NCBI GenBank assembly: GCA_944385795.1
Contig: CALWYP010000055.1
Span: forward strand, 1 to 64,000
Length of the DNA: 64,000 bases
Source of the DNA: an uncultured Oscillospiraceae bacterium
GTDB lineage: Bacteria; Bacillota; Clostridia; Oscillospirales; Oscillospiraceae
Reading direction: 5' to 3'
Shown: in pieces, positions 31,866-41,559 of the stretch
How positions within the stretch are numbered: the stretch's first letter is position 1
How the letters are laid out: each line of letters starts with the position of its first letter
Notes under the pieces: model-generated
Told to the model about the DNA's origin: nothing
What the model saw: only the letters and a program-made list of their open reading frames with translations
The model's database searches: none
Position numbers and translations under genes: made by a program

Positions 31866-32756
31866 TCATTTTTCGCTGGATTTGAGCTCCCAGTCCTTAT
31901 ACTGAGAGCTTATTTCATAGAGCCGGAGATAGCTCTGATAGCGGCTTGGGCTTATCTTCCCTTCGCCCACGGCCTCGCGCACGGAACAGCCCGGCTCTTT
32001 GATATGCGCGCAGTCGTCGAAACGGCAGGTAGAGCGCCATGGCCCGAACTCAGGGAAAGCGTATTGAAGCTCGTCCTTCGGTATTGGCGGCATCTGCTCT
32101 ACGTCAAAGGAGGCAAAACCGGGAGTGTCGGCGCAGTATCCGCCGGCGACGGGAAAAATCTCGACGTGCCTGGTCGTGTGCCGCCCGCGGCCCAGCTTTT
32201 CGCTCACCTCGCCTGTGGGGAGGTTGAGCGCGGGCTCGAGCGCGTTCAAGATGCTGCTCTTACCTACGCCGGAATTACCGGAGAAGGCACAAATTTTGCC
32301 CTTTATACATCCGGCGAGCTCGGCGATGCCTTCGCCGGTAACGGCGCTGGTCTCAATGAGCCTGTACGGCGTGGCGGAATAGATATCGCGGAGCCTGTGT
32401 GAGCTGGCCGCGTCGGACTTGTTCACGCATATGAGCAGCTCGCAGCCGTTATGCTCGGCCGTACTTGTAACGCGGTCGATAAGGAACGGGTCGGTGACCG
32501 GCTCCACCTCGCTTGCAACGGCAATGAGCAGGTCGATATTGGCTACGGCCGGACGGACAAACGAATTGCGGCGCGGCAGTATGGCGTCCACACGGCCCTT
32601 GCCCTGCGCGTCCGTGGAAAACTCAACCCGGTCGCCCACAAGCGGGCTCTCGCCCGCGCGGCGGAAGCGGCCGCGGGCGCGGCATTCGACGGTGCTGCCG
32701 CCGGAGCGGACGTAATAGAAGCCGCTCAGGGCCTTTATGATTACGCCGTCGGGCAT
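31866..32756 (-). CDS. rsgA: Ribosome small-subunit-dependent GTPase RsgA
   Basis: 296 residues: an N-terminal OB-fold, a circularly permuted GTPase (G4 CVNKSD before G1 GNSGVGKSSILN, then DTPGFASF) and a C-terminal zinc knuckle (CRFDDCAHIKEPGC). It matures the 30S subunit. Its start overlaps the prkC stop region, in the conserved prpC-prkC-rsgA order. Confidence 0.96.
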   Translation of the reverse strand: MPDGVIIKALSGFYYVRSGGSTVECRARGRFRRAGESPLVGDRVEFSTDAQGKGRVDAILPRRNSFVRPAVANIDLLIAVASEVEPVTDPFLIDRVTSTAEHNGCELLICVNKSDAASSHRLRDIYSATPYRLIETSAVTGEGIAELAGCIKGKICAFSGNSGVGKSSILNALEPALNLPTGEVSEKLGRGRHTTRHVEIFPVAGGYCADTPGFASFDVEQMPPIPKDELQYAFPEFGPWRSTCRFDDCAHIKEPGCSVREAVGEGKISPSRYQSYLRLYEISSQYKDWELKSSEK

Positions 32757-32757
32757 G

Positions 32758-34533
32758 TCAGGCCCTCCCGAATATCTCGTCTATAATGTCCTGCTCGCTG
32801 CGCTCCGGCGTCGGGCTGGGCGTGGGCTCCGGAGTCTCCTTGGGGCCGAGGCTGACCCAGAGATATATCCGGGTGTGCTCTTCGACGTCCTCGTATGCGT
32901 CTATGCTCTGGCGTATAACCGTGCCGGGCTCCTGGTCGCTTTCAATATACGTCGTGTCGGCGTAGGAGAGGTTGTTGCTGTTGAGTATGCCGATGGCCTC
33001 GTCCTCGCTGTAGCCGACGAGGTTCGGCATGGAAATAGTGTGGACGGCCGGCCCGGAGCTGACGGTCACGAAGATCGTGGAGCCCTCGGCGAGGCTCGCG
33101 CCCGGAGCGGGGTCGGTGGATATGACGTAACCCTCTGTGACCTCGTCGCTGGAGGTGTATATCACCTCGGGCACAAAGCCGGCGTTTTGAAGCTCGACCA
33201 TGGCCTCCTGGCGGCTGTGGTTGAGGACATCGGGCACGACGGCCTCGCGCACGCCCGTACTGACGGTGAGCGTTACGGAAATGCCTTCAGGCACTATCAT
33301 CATGCTGCGCCCGGCCTCGGGGTCCTGGGATATTATCTGGCCCTCGGGGATATCCGGGTCTATGGAATAGGTCACGGTAAAGGCGTAGAGGTTACGCAGC
33401 GAGCCGTCGTTTACGACGTCCTCATAGTTCTGCCCGACGAAGCTCGGCAGCTCTATGCGCTCCGCGACCGAGAATATGTCGCGCAGCCAGTAGTTCCAGA
33501 GGAAAACAAAGACGGCTACCATGAAAACCAGCACGCCCACAGCCCCGCTCATTATGCTGACCTTGCGGGAACGCCGGCGGCGGCGGACGTATTTCGCCTT
33601 GCTAAGCTCGCCGGTACGGCCAATGGGCTCCACGTCCGGGATCACGCCGTCCAGATTGCCATCCGCGGCCTCGCCCGCGGCCGGCGCCGCCCCGCTGCGT
33701 GTTTTGCGGAATTCCTCCAGATCGGCCAGCAGCTCGCCCGCGTTCTGATAGCGCGCGCCGATGTCAGCGCTCATGGCCTTGAGGGTTATGCGCGCAAGCT
33801 CGTCGGGTATCTCGGGGTTGACCTCCTGGGGCGGTACGGCAATTCCGGCGATATGCTTGAGGGCGATCTGCTCGGCGGTGTCCCCGTCGTAGGGCATACG
33901 GCCGGTGAGCATCTCATACATAACGACGCCGAGGGAATAAATGTCGCTGCGCGTGTCGGGCGTTTCGCCGCGGGCCTGTTCGGGTGCGATATAGTGTACG
34001 GAGCCAACGGTCTGGTCGCTGCGCTGCTCCTGGGCGCTCTCCAGCGCCGCGATGCCGAAATCGGCGACCTTGATGGTGCCGTCGCGCAGTATCATGATGT
34101 TCTGGGGCTTTATATCGCGGTGGACTATGCCCTTCGCGTGCGCGTGCTCGAGGGCCTTGGTTATCTGGACGGAGAAATGCAGCGCCTCCTTCCAGCCGAG
34201 CGCGCCCTTCTTCTGCATGTACTGCATAAGCGTGACGCCCTCTATGAGCTCCATGACGATATATTCAACGCCCTCGGTGTGGCTCACGTCGTAGACCGAG
34301 ACAATGTTCGGGTGTGAGAGCATGGCGACGGCGTGCGCCTCGGTCTGGAACCGGCGGCGGAACTCGTCGTCAAGGGCCAGCTCGTCGCGCAATATCTTCA
34401 CGGCGACAGAGCGGTTCAAACGGTTGTCCGTGGCCCTATAAACCACAGCCATGCCGCCCGTGCCTATTATCTCGCTAATTTCATACCTGTCGTCCAGGGT
34501 CGTACCCAAATATTTATCCATACTGCTGTCCAT
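32758..34533 (-). CDS. prkC: PASTA-domain Ser/Thr protein kinase PrkC
   Basis: 591 residues from the ATG at 34533 (GGAGG 6 bases before; a TTG at 34545 is not supported). The kinase domain (about 17-275) has GTGGMAVVY, K46, HRDIKPQN (138-145) and DFG (158-160). A basic juxtamembrane stretch leads to one helix (about 325-346), then three PASTA repeats (about 360-426, 430-494, 500-563) that bind muropeptides or lipid II outside the cell. An unusual cytosol-like tail, TPEPTPSPTPERSEQDIIDEIFGR, ends it. In Bacillus the homologue signals germination and wall state. Paired with prpC. Confidence 0.96.
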   Translation of the reverse strand: MDSSMDKYLGTTLDDRYEISEIIGTGGMAVVYRATDNRLNRSVAVKILRDELALDDEFRRRFQTEAHAVAMLSHPNIVSVYDVSHTEGVEYIVMELIEGVTLMQYMQKKGALGWKEALHFSVQITKALEHAHAKGIVHRDIKPQNIMILRDGTIKVADFGIAALESAQEQRSDQTVGSVHYIAPEQARGETPDTRSDIYSLGVVMYEMLTGRMPYDGDTAEQIALKHIAGIAVPPQEVNPEIPDELARITLKAMSADIGARYQNAGELLADLEEFRKTRSGAAPAAGEAADGNLDGVIPDVEPIGRTGELSKAKYVRRRRRSRKVSIMSGAVGVLVFMVAVFVFLWNYWLRDIFSVAERIELPSFVGQNYEDVVNDGSLRNLYAFTVTYSIDPDIPEGQIISQDPEAGRSMMIVPEGISVTLTVSTGVREAVVPDVLNHSRQEAMVELQNAGFVPEVIYTSSDEVTEGYVISTDPAPGASLAEGSTIFVTVSSGPAVHTISMPNLVGYSEDEAIGILNSNNLSYADTTYIESDQEPGTVIRQSIDAYEDVEEHTRIYLWVSLGPKETPEPTPSPTPERSEQDIIDEIFGRA

Positions 34534-34558
34534 GGCTGCCTCCAAACGTTCCGAGGGT

Positions 34559-35296
34559 TTATTTGGAAATAATGACTATCGTGACGTTATCCCTGGCCCC
34601 GCGCCGGAGCGTTTCGGCCATGAGCGCCCGCCCCAGGGAGAGCGGGTCGGTGTTCTTCTTCGACAAGGCGAATATCTCCTCGTCATTGAGCATGTTGGTA
34701 AGCCCGTCCGAGCAGAGCAGAAGCTGCTCCCCCTTCTGGAGCCTGGGCGTAAATATGTCGCAGGGCACGAGCTCGTTGACGCCCAGGGCGCGCGTTATGA
34801 CGTTGCGCCGAGGGTGGACCCTGGCCTGTTCAGGCGTTATTTCGCCCCGCTCGACCATGTCCTGGACGAGGGAGTGGTCGCGCGTGACCTGCTCGATCCG
34901 TTTCCGCGTCAGCTTATAGCAGCGGCTGTCGCCCACGTTCAGGACGTACACGCTCCCGTCGCAAATCACGGCGGAGACCATTGTAGTGCCCATGCCGGTG
35001 TAGTCCGTATCAAAGCAGGAATACGAATAAATCATGTGGTTGGCCGCGTCGCAGGCGGCTTCCATCATGCCCTTTATGTCCGCGCGGCGCTTCTTTTTCG
35101 TCAAAATGCGCTCCTTGAGCTCCGCGACATAGGTCTTGGCGGCGAGGTCGCTGGCTATGTTGCCCGCTTTCTCGCCCCCCATACCGTCGCAGAGCACGGC
35201 TATGAGGCATTTGCTCTCGTCCAGCCGCTCTATTAGGAAGCTGTCCTGGTTGTCCCGCCTCACAGCTCCCCTGTCCGTGATGCCGAAACTGTTCAT
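34559..35296 (-). CDS. prpC: PP2C-type Ser/Thr phosphatase PrpC (Stp1)
   Basis: 245 residues with the PP2C metal-site motifs DNQDSFL, LCDGMGGEKAG, NVGDSRCY and LCSDGLTNML and a terminal DN(V)T. It counteracts PrkC. GGAGAGGG precedes the ATG, which overlaps the rlmN stop (ATGA). Confidence 0.95.
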   Translation of the reverse strand: MNSFGITDRGAVRRDNQDSFLIERLDESKCLIAVLCDGMGGEKAGNIASDLAAKTYVAELKERILTKKKRRADIKGMMEAACDAANHMIYSYSCFDTDYTGMGTTMVSAVICDGSVYVLNVGDSRCYKLTRKRIEQVTRDHSLVQDMVERGEITPEQARVHPRRNVITRALGVNELVPCDIFTPRLQKGEQLLLCSDGLTNMLNDEEIFALSKKNTDPLSLGRALMAETLRRGARDNVTIVIISK

Positions 35297-36354
35297 TCCC
35301 TCTCCGTTCCCGCGCGCAGCGCGTCTGCGGTTTTCTTTCTCAGCTGCCCGCAGGAGGCGTCTATATCGCCGCCGAGCCTGCGCCTGACTGTCACGTTTAC
35401 GCCTTCGCGCTCAAGCGCCTTCTTGAAGGCGGCAAGCCTCTCGGGCGGCGTTGGCTTGAGCGGGCTCTCGTCAACGTGGTTTAGCGGTATAAGGTTCACA
35501 TGCGCGCCGACGCGCTTCGCGTGGCTCGCCAGCAGCGCCGCCTGCTCCATGGAGTCGTTTACGCCGTCTATCATGGCGTACTCGAAGGAAATGCGGCGGC
35601 CGGTCTTCCTGAAATATGCCTCGCACCCGTCCATGAGCCGCGCCACTCCCCTGCCCCGGTTCGCGGGCATTATCTTCGAGCGCGTCTCGTCGTCCGGCGC
35701 GTGGAGCGACACCGACAGTGTTAATTGTAAGTTAAGCCCGGCCAGCTTGTCAAACTTTTCTGTGATCCCGCAGGTGGACAGGGATATATGCCTCATACCT
35801 ATGTTCATGCCGTCGGGATGGTTGACAAGCTGAAGGAACTTTACCACGTTGTCAAAGTTGTCCAGCGGCTCGCCTATGCCCATGAGCACGATATGGCCGA
35901 TCTTGAGCCCCGACTCCTTTTCGGAGAACATAACCTCCTCGAGCATTTCGCCCGGGTCAAGGCTCCTGACGAGCCCGCCGATCGTGGAGGCGCAGAAGGC
36001 GCAGCCCTGGCGGCATCCCACCTGGGTGGATATGCAGACGCTGTTGCCGTAATGATAGCGCATAACGACCGTCTCCACGGCGTTGCCGTCGCGCAGGCCC
36101 CATAGGTATTTTACGGTGCCGTCCTCGGCGGAGACCTGCTTTCGCACAACCACAGGCGCGCCGAGATAATAGCGCTCGGAAAGCGCCTCGCGCAGGGCCT
36201 TGGGGAGATTGCTCATCTCGTCGAAGCCGGCGGCGCCGCGGCTCAGCCAGGAAAAGACCTGCTTCGCCCTGTAGGCAGGCTGGCCAAGCTCTTTTAAAGC
36301 AGCGGATATCTCCCCAGGCAGCAGCCCTCTTAAATTGATTTTACCATCCTGCAT
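35293..36354 (-). CDS. rlmN: 23S rRNA (adenine2503-C2)/tRNA methyltransferase RlmN
   Basis: 353 residues. Radical-SAM enzyme with CxxxCxxC at C114, C118 and C121 (GCRQGCAFC), the SAM-binding GIGEPLDN and the C-terminal catalytic Cys region DIDASCGQL. It methylates A2503 in the peptidyl-transferase centre. The start lies 25 bases inside the 3' end of rsmB. Confidence 0.96.
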   Translation of the reverse strand: MQDGKINLRGLLPGEISAALKELGQPAYRAKQVFSWLSRGAAGFDEMSNLPKALREALSERYYLGAPVVVRKQVSAEDGTVKYLWGLRDGNAVETVVMRYHYGNSVCISTQVGCRQGCAFCASTIGGLVRSLDPGEMLEEVMFSEKESGLKIGHIVLMGIGEPLDNFDNVVKFLQLVNHPDGMNIGMRHISLSTCGITEKFDKLAGLNLQLTLSVSLHAPDDETRSKIMPANRGRGVARLMDGCEAYFRKTGRRISFEYAMIDGVNDSMEQAALLASHAKRVGAHVNLIPLNHVDESPLKPTPPERLAAFKKALEREGVNVTVRRRLGGDIDASCGQLRKKTADALRAGTERE

Positions 36355-37619
36355 ATGAAAAATCCGTCCGTTTTATCAATATCAGGCCAAAGCGTTCTCT
36401 CATCTGTTGCGGTAAATCCGCCGTTATCGGACAAAAAGGCCCTCACGACGTCCTCGTTCTCACGTTCAAGCAGCGTACAGGTGGAGTAGAGCAGCGTCCC
36501 GCCGGGCTTTACGCAGCCGGCCAGGCCGGAGAGGATCGCAAGCTGTATCGCCGGGAGCGAGGCCGTCTCGTAATCCGTCTTGTACCTTATCTCGGGCTTC
36601 CGCCTTATGACGCCGAGGCCGGAGCAGGGCGCGTCGGCTATTACGACGTCGAAACGGCCGCGAAGTTCCTCGCCGGGTTGGCGCGCGTCCATGGCGCGGG
36701 TGCGTATAATGCCCTCGAGCCCGAGGCGCTTTGCGCCCTCGGCGACGCGCCTCAAACGCTTTTCCTTGAGGTCGCAGGCGAGTATGCTCCCCTCGCCGCC
36801 CATGCGGATCGCGGCGGCGAAGCTCTTTCCGCCGGGGGCTGAGCAGGCGTCCAGCACGCTCATGCCCTTTTCGGGCGCGGCGGCCTCGACCGCCATGCGC
36901 GCGGCGGAGTCCTGGACGTAGAAATAGCCCCCGTCATAGCCCGGGAGGCCGCTTATGAGCCCCGAAGCCGGAAGGTCGAAGGAGCCGGGCAGCAGGCCGG
37001 GCGCGGCCTCGATGCCGGCGGCCTGAAGCGCGCCTGAAAGCTCCGCCGAGCCCGTTTTGAGCGTGTTGACCTGTATGGTCAGCGGTGGCTCGGCGTTGTT
37101 CGCCTGGCAGAGGGCTTCCGCGCCCTCATAGCCGCGGCGGCGGACGAACTCCTCCGCAATCCAGCGCGCGCAGCTGTACCGGTATCCCAGATACTCCGCG
37201 CCGGAGCAGCGCTCAAGCAGCGCGATAGGCCTGCCGCGGTTTTCAGCCACGCGGCGCAGGACGCCGTTTACATAGCTTGTGGCGCGCTCGCCCCCGTATT
37301 TCCGGCAGAGCTCCACGGCCTCGTTCACCGCCGCGCTGGGCGGGATACGGTCCATAAAGAGCAGCTGCGCTGCGCCTATGGCCAGGATGTCGTATACGAC
37401 GTACTCCAGGCGGTTCATCGGCAGCTTCGACCAGTGCTCGAGGACGGAGGCTATATAGCCCCGGTTGCTCAGCGCCTCATGGACTATGCGCGCGCAGAGC
37501 GCGGCGGCGCGCCGGCCGAGCCCGAAGGCGCGCACGGCCTCGTCGACCGCCTCGCTCATGAATTTCCCCTTCCGCACGAGGGACATGGCCCTCAGCGCGG
37601 CCTCGCGCGCCGGGCTCAT
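36330..37619 (-). CDS. rsmB: 16S rRNA (cytosine967-C5)-methyltransferase RsmB
   Basis: 429 residues: an N-terminal NusB-like RNA-binding domain (about 1-135), then a Rossmann methyltransferase with DACSAPGGKSFA, DAPCSGLGVIRR and STCTLLERENE carrying the two catalytic cysteines. The start overlaps the fmt stop by four bases. Confidence 0.95.
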   Translation of the reverse strand: MSPAREAALRAMSLVRKGKFMSEAVDEAVRAFGLGRRAAALCARIVHEALSNRGYIASVLEHWSKLPMNRLEYVVYDILAIGAAQLLFMDRIPPSAAVNEAVELCRKYGGERATSYVNGVLRRVAENRGRPIALLERCSGAEYLGYRYSCARWIAEEFVRRRGYEGAEALCQANNAEPPLTIQVNTLKTGSAELSGALQAAGIEAAPGLLPGSFDLPASGLISGLPGYDGGYFYVQDSAARMAVEAAAPEKGMSVLDACSAPGGKSFAAAIRMGGEGSILACDLKEKRLRRVAEGAKRLGLEGIIRTRAMDARQPGEELRGRFDVVIADAPCSGLGVIRRKPEIRYKTDYETASLPAIQLAILSGLAGCVKPGGTLLYSTCTLLERENEDVVRAFLSDNGGFTATDERTLWPDIDKTDGFFICRMVKSI

Positions 37620-38536
37620 TCTACGCGCACCGGATGGCCCACGAGGTAGTCGTGGGCGCTCATGCGTTTCTTGCCGGGCGCCTGCAGCTCGGTAATCATG
37701 ACCGTCCTGCCGCCGCCGCAGGCGATTTCCAGCCCGGCCTTGCCGGCGGAGACGACGCTGCCCGGGGCCTTGCCGGTCACGGTGTTGGTATAAGAGGCCA
37801 TATATACCTTCATCACCTGGCCGTTTAACTCCATAGTGGCGACGGGCCAGGGGTTCAGGCCGCAGATATGCTTTATTATCTCGCGCGGGGAGGCCTGCCA
37901 GTCTATGGGGCAGACGCTCTTATCGAGCTGGCCGACATAAGTGGCCCCGGCTTCGTCCTGCGCCTCGCGCGGGGCGGAGCCGTCCTCAACGGCCCGCAGC
38001 GTCTTGACCAGGAGCTTCGCGCCCATCGCCGCGAGGCGGTCAAAGAGCTCTCCGGAGGTTTCATATTCTCCGATGGGCGTGGCTTCACGGTAGATGACGT
38101 CGCCTGCGTCCATGTCGTGGGAGAGGTACATCGTGGTCACGCCGGCGTACTCATCGCCGTTGAGCACCGACCACTGTATGGGCGCCGCGCCGCGGTATTT
38201 GGGCAGGAGCGAGCCGTGCACGTTTATGGCCCCGTATTTGGGCAGCGCGAGGATTTCGTCCGGAAGTATCTTCCCGTAGGCCACAACGCAGAGTATGTCC
38301 GGCGCGAGGCCCTTTATAAGCTCCAGGGCCTCGGGCGTCCTGACGCTCGCGGGCTGGTAGACGTCAAGGCCGCGGGACAGCGCGAGCCGCTTCGTCTCGC
38401 ACTCGGCGAACTTCATGCCGCGGCCCTTGGGCTTGTCCGGCTGGGTGAACACGCCGGCGACCTCGTAGCCGGCGTCCAGCACGGCCCGCAGGCTCGCGGC
38501 GGCGAAATCGGGAGTGCCCATGAACACTACGCGCAT
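37616..38536 (-). CDS. fmt: Methionyl-tRNA formyltransferase
   Basis: 306 residues from MRVVFMGTPDF (ATG at 38536); the longer frame from 38566 runs into def and is not supported. The formyl-transfer core shows NVHGSLLPKYRGAAPIQW and the DAGDVI segment, followed by the C-terminal OB-like tRNA domain. It formylates initiator Met-tRNA. It directly follows def, which later removes the formyl group. Confidence 0.96.
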   Translation of the reverse strand: MRVVFMGTPDFAAASLRAVLDAGYEVAGVFTQPDKPKGRGMKFAECETKRLALSRGLDVYQPASVRTPEALELIKGLAPDILCVVAYGKILPDEILALPKYGAINVHGSLLPKYRGAAPIQWSVLNGDEYAGVTTMYLSHDMDAGDVIYREATPIGEYETSGELFDRLAAMGAKLLVKTLRAVEDGSAPREAQDEAGATYVGQLDKSVCPIDWQASPREIIKHICGLNPWPVATMELNGQVMKVYMASYTNTVTGKAPGSVVSAGKAGLEIACGGGRTVMITELQAPGKKRMSAHDYLVGHPVRVE

Positions 38537-38538
38537 AC

Positions 38539-39057
38539 TCAAGCGTCCTCCACCTCGTCCTGCCACGAGCCTGTCTCGAGCTCTTCGTCGCTGAGCATAC
38601 GGATGGCCCGCTGGTTGAAGGTATAGCCTTCGAGGTGGTCCAGCTCATGGCAGAAGCACCTCGCCGTGAGCTCGTGGCCGCCGACTTCAAAGCTGTTCCC
38701 ATGGCGGTCCTGCGCCTTCACGGTCACGTCGAGCGGACGCTTTACAAGGCCCCATTTCCCGGGCAGGGAGAGGCAGCCCTCGGGCCCCGTCTGCTCGCCG
38801 GAGGATGCGGTTATCTCCGGGTTGACGAGCTCGATTATATAGGGCTCTTCCCCTTCGGGGACATTGGTTTCCAGCACGACGACGATACGGCGGAGCACGC
38901 CGACCTGCGGCGCGGCGAGGCCGACGCCGTCGGCCGCCGTGAGCGTGGCGCGCATATCGTCGATGAGCTCGCCGAGGCGGGCGTCAAAATTGGTAACCGG
39001 ACGGCAGCGCTTATGTAGCACGCTGTCGCCCTCTGTGACTATTTTACGCAGTGCCAT
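38539..39057 (-). CDS. def: Peptide deformylase
   Basis: 172 residues from the ATG at 39057 (AGGAGG 6 bases before); the GTG at 39072 lacks such a site. The three motifs are intact: GVGLAAPQ (44-51), EGCLS (93-97, metal ligand C95) and HELDH (137-141). It removes the N-formyl group from new proteins. The C-terminal tail after HELDHLEGYTFNQRA is acidic. Confidence 0.96.
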   Translation of the reverse strand: MALRKIVTEGDSVLHKRCRPVTNFDARLGELIDDMRATLTAADGVGLAAPQVGVLRRIVVVLETNVPEGEEPYIIELVNPEITASSGEQTGPEGCLSLPGKWGLVKRPLDVTVKAQDRHGNSFEVGGHELTARCFCHELDHLEGYTFNQRAIRMLSDEELETGSWQDEVEDA

Positions 39058-39071
39058 TTTTCCCTCCTGCA

Positions 39072-41318
39072 CTAATCGGATGCGTTGGTGTCGGCGTAAA
39101 CGTTCACGCCCTTGAAGAGCTTACTTGCCCCGGCGCGGAGGACTGTGTCGGCCACGACGCGGCGCAGGCCGCTGCCCGGCGCGGCGCAGAGCGTCACGCG
39201 GTAGCGGTAGTTGTTGTTGATTTTCAGTATCGAGAGCGGCGCGGGGCCAAGCACGCGGGCCCCGGCGGCATGGCGGGAGGCCGCGTATAGATGCCCCTTG
39301 ATTTTTTCGGCGCAGCTCAGCACCTGGCTCTCGTCCAGGCCGGAGAGAGTTACGCTCATGAGCTCCGTGAAGGGCGGGAGCGCCTGCAGCCTCCTGAGCT
39401 GGATTTCAGAGCGGTAGAAGCTCTCGTAATCCTGCCTTGCGGCCTGCAGGATAATCTCATTCTCCGGCGTATAGGTCTGTATGACCGCACGGCCCGGCTT
39501 CTCAAAGCGGCCTGAACGGCCGACGACCTGGGTTATCAGGGAAAAGCTGCGTTCGCCGGCGCGGTAGTCGCCCGCATACAGCCCCTGGTCGGCGCAAATC
39601 ACGCCGACGAGCGTGACGTTCTCAAAATTCAGCCCCTTGGTCACCATCTGAGTGCCGACCATTATGGGTATTTTCTTCGCGCGGAAGCGCTCGAGCAGCT
39701 TGTCGTGCCCGCCGGCCTCGGCGACGGTATCCGTGTCCATCCGGAGGATTTCGGTGTCCGGGAAGAGGCTTCGAAGCTCCTCTTCCACCTTCTGCGTGCC
39801 TGCGCCGACATACTTGAGCCGGCCGCCGCACTCGGGGCAGCGCTCGTCCAGCGGCTGGGACCAGCCGCAGTGGTGGCATTTCAGCGCGCGCTCATAGCTG
39901 TGGAAAGTGAGGCTGACGGAGCAGTTGGGGCAGCGGTAGCTGAAGCCGCACTCCACGCAGGTGACGAGCTTGTTGGCCCCGCGGCGGTTTATGAAGAGAA
40001 TGCTCTGTTCGCCGCGCTCTATGTTGGCGGCGAGCTCCTCGCGCAGCCGCCCGCTGACCGCCCCGCCATTCCCTCGCCGCAGCTCCTGCTTTAGGTCGAC
40101 TATCTCCACGGCGGGCAGGCCGCGTTCATTATAGCGCCCGTCAAGGCTGAAGTAGGCGTAGCGGCCCTCCTCGGACCAATACCGGCTCTCCACGTCAGGC
40201 GTAGCGGAGCCGAGCAGGAGCAGGGCGTTATTCTGCGCGCAGCGGTACTTTGCCACGTCGCGCGCGTGATAGCGCGGGGCGTTTTCGCTCTTATAGGCGT
40301 CCTCCTGCTCCTCGTCAATAATTATAAGGCCGAGAGAATCCACCGGCGCGAAAACGGCGCTGCGCGTCCCTATAACTACATGGGCCGCCCCGCCTTTTAT
40401 CCGGCGCCACTCGTCGAAGCGCTCGCCCGCCGTCAGGCTGGAATGGAGCACCGCTATTTCGCCGCCGAAATGGGCGGCGAAGGTGCGGAGCATCTGGGGC
40501 GTCAGCGCAATTTCCGGAACCAGGAGTATGCAGCCCTTCCCCTGCGCGAGCTGGGAGGCGATCAGGCGGATATATACCGTGGTCTTGCCGGAGCCGGTGA
40601 CGCCGAACAGCAGGGCCGCTCCGGCTTTCCCGGCCCGGGCGAGGGCGTCTATTCCCTCAAAGGCCCGCTGCTGGCTGGCGTTGAGCTCAGGCAGGGGCTC
40701 GCGCCCGGCGCTTATCTCCGGGCGGCGGAAGACCTCCTCGTCCTCAACCGTCACGAAGCCGGCCTTGACGAGCGCGTTAAGGCTCTGCCGGGACGCGCCT
40801 GTGAAGTCGAGCAGGTCCCTGACGCCGGAGCGCCCTATTGCGGAAAGGGTGCGCAGCAGCTCCGACTGCCCGTGGGCGCGGAGCTTCTTACGCTCCGCCG
40901 CTTCAAGCGCCTCCTCCGCGGGGACGGCAAGAGATGCGAAGCTCAGGTACTTCTCATTGACGCGGCGTTTCCCGCCCTTGAACCAGAAGCCCGCCGGCAA
41001 AATGGCCTTGACCGACTCGTAGACCGTGCAGAAAAAGCGCTCGTGCATCCACATAGCGAGGCTGAGCATCCTAGCGTCGAGCAGCGGCTGCTCGTCCAGC
41101 ACGGCCGCGACGCTTTTGAGCTCGCGGTACTCGCTTTCCTCGGCCAGGGCCAAAATTATGCCCTCCGTAGGGCGGTTGGTGCGGGAAAAGGGCACGGTCA
41201 CCCGGACGCCCGGCACGGCCTTGCCCGCGAGCTGCGCGGGCACCTCATAGTCGTAAGGCCTGTCCAGGCGGAAGGGCACGCCGGAGACCGCTATTCTGGC
41301 TATGCTCGTCCCGGACAT
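39072..41318 (-). CDS. priA: Primosomal replication protein N' (PriA helicase)
   Basis: 748 residues: an N-terminal 3'-DNA-binding domain, a DEAH-type helicase core with Walker A GVTGSGKTTVY and a Walker B that reads DEEQ (usual PriA: DEEH), a zinc-binding insertion with repeated CxxC pairs (CVECGFSYRCPNC ... CHHCGW ... CPECGG), and a C-terminal domain. It restarts stalled forks. In Bacillus coaBC separates rpoZ from priA; here they are adjacent. No strong ribosome-binding site is seen before the ATG. Confidence 0.96.
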   Translation of the reverse strand: MSGTSIARIAVSGVPFRLDRPYDYEVPAQLAGKAVPGVRVTVPFSRTNRPTEGIILALAEESEYRELKSVAAVLDEQPLLDARMLSLAMWMHERFFCTVYESVKAILPAGFWFKGGKRRVNEKYLSFASLAVPAEEALEAAERKKLRAHGQSELLRTLSAIGRSGVRDLLDFTGASRQSLNALVKAGFVTVEDEEVFRRPEISAGREPLPELNASQQRAFEGIDALARAGKAGAALLFGVTGSGKTTVYIRLIASQLAQGKGCILLVPEIALTPQMLRTFAAHFGGEIAVLHSSLTAGERFDEWRRIKGGAAHVVIGTRSAVFAPVDSLGLIIIDEEQEDAYKSENAPRYHARDVAKYRCAQNNALLLLGSATPDVESRYWSEEGRYAYFSLDGRYNERGLPAVEIVDLKQELRRGNGGAVSGRLREELAANIERGEQSILFINRRGANKLVTCVECGFSYRCPNCSVSLTFHSYERALKCHHCGWSQPLDERCPECGGRLKYVGAGTQKVEEELRSLFPDTEILRMDTDTVAEAGGHDKLLERFRAKKIPIMVGTQMVTKGLNFENVTLVGVICADQGLYAGDYRAGERSFSLITQVVGRSGRFEKPGRAVIQTYTPENEIILQAARQDYESFYRSEIQLRRLQALPPFTELMSVTLSGLDESQVLSCAEKIKGHLYAASRHAAGARVLGPAPLSILKINNNYRYRVTLCAAPGSGLRRVVADTVLRAGASKLFKGVNVYADTNASD

Positions 41319-41361
41319 GGATGGCCCAAAACGCGCGAAAGGGCAGCGGCGGCCTGAGCCG

Positions 41362-41559
41362 TCACTGCTCCTCCTTTATCTTCAGCTTGCCGGTATACAC
41401 CTCGTCAATGGCGATGGATATGGGCTTGCGGTCGAGCGGCTCGCCGCTGTCCTCAGCCTTCTGGGAGAGGTCGCGCGCGCGGCGGGCGACCAGGTTGACG
41501 AGCAGGTAACGGCTGCCGACCTTCTTGACGAGCTCGGCCATGGGGGGATAAAGCATCAT
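41362..41559 (-). CDS. rpoZ: RNA polymerase omega subunit
   Basis: 65 residues from ATG at 41559 ([31 protein letters not shown], the omega signature; then KPISIAIDEVYTGKLKI). The longer frame from 41607 runs into gmk and is not supported. It aids assembly of RNA polymerase. It overlaps the gmk stop by four bases. Confidence 0.92.
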   Translation of the reverse strand: MMLYPPMAELVKKVGSRYLLVNLVARRARDLSQKAEDSGEPLDRKPISIAIDEVYTGKLKIKEEQ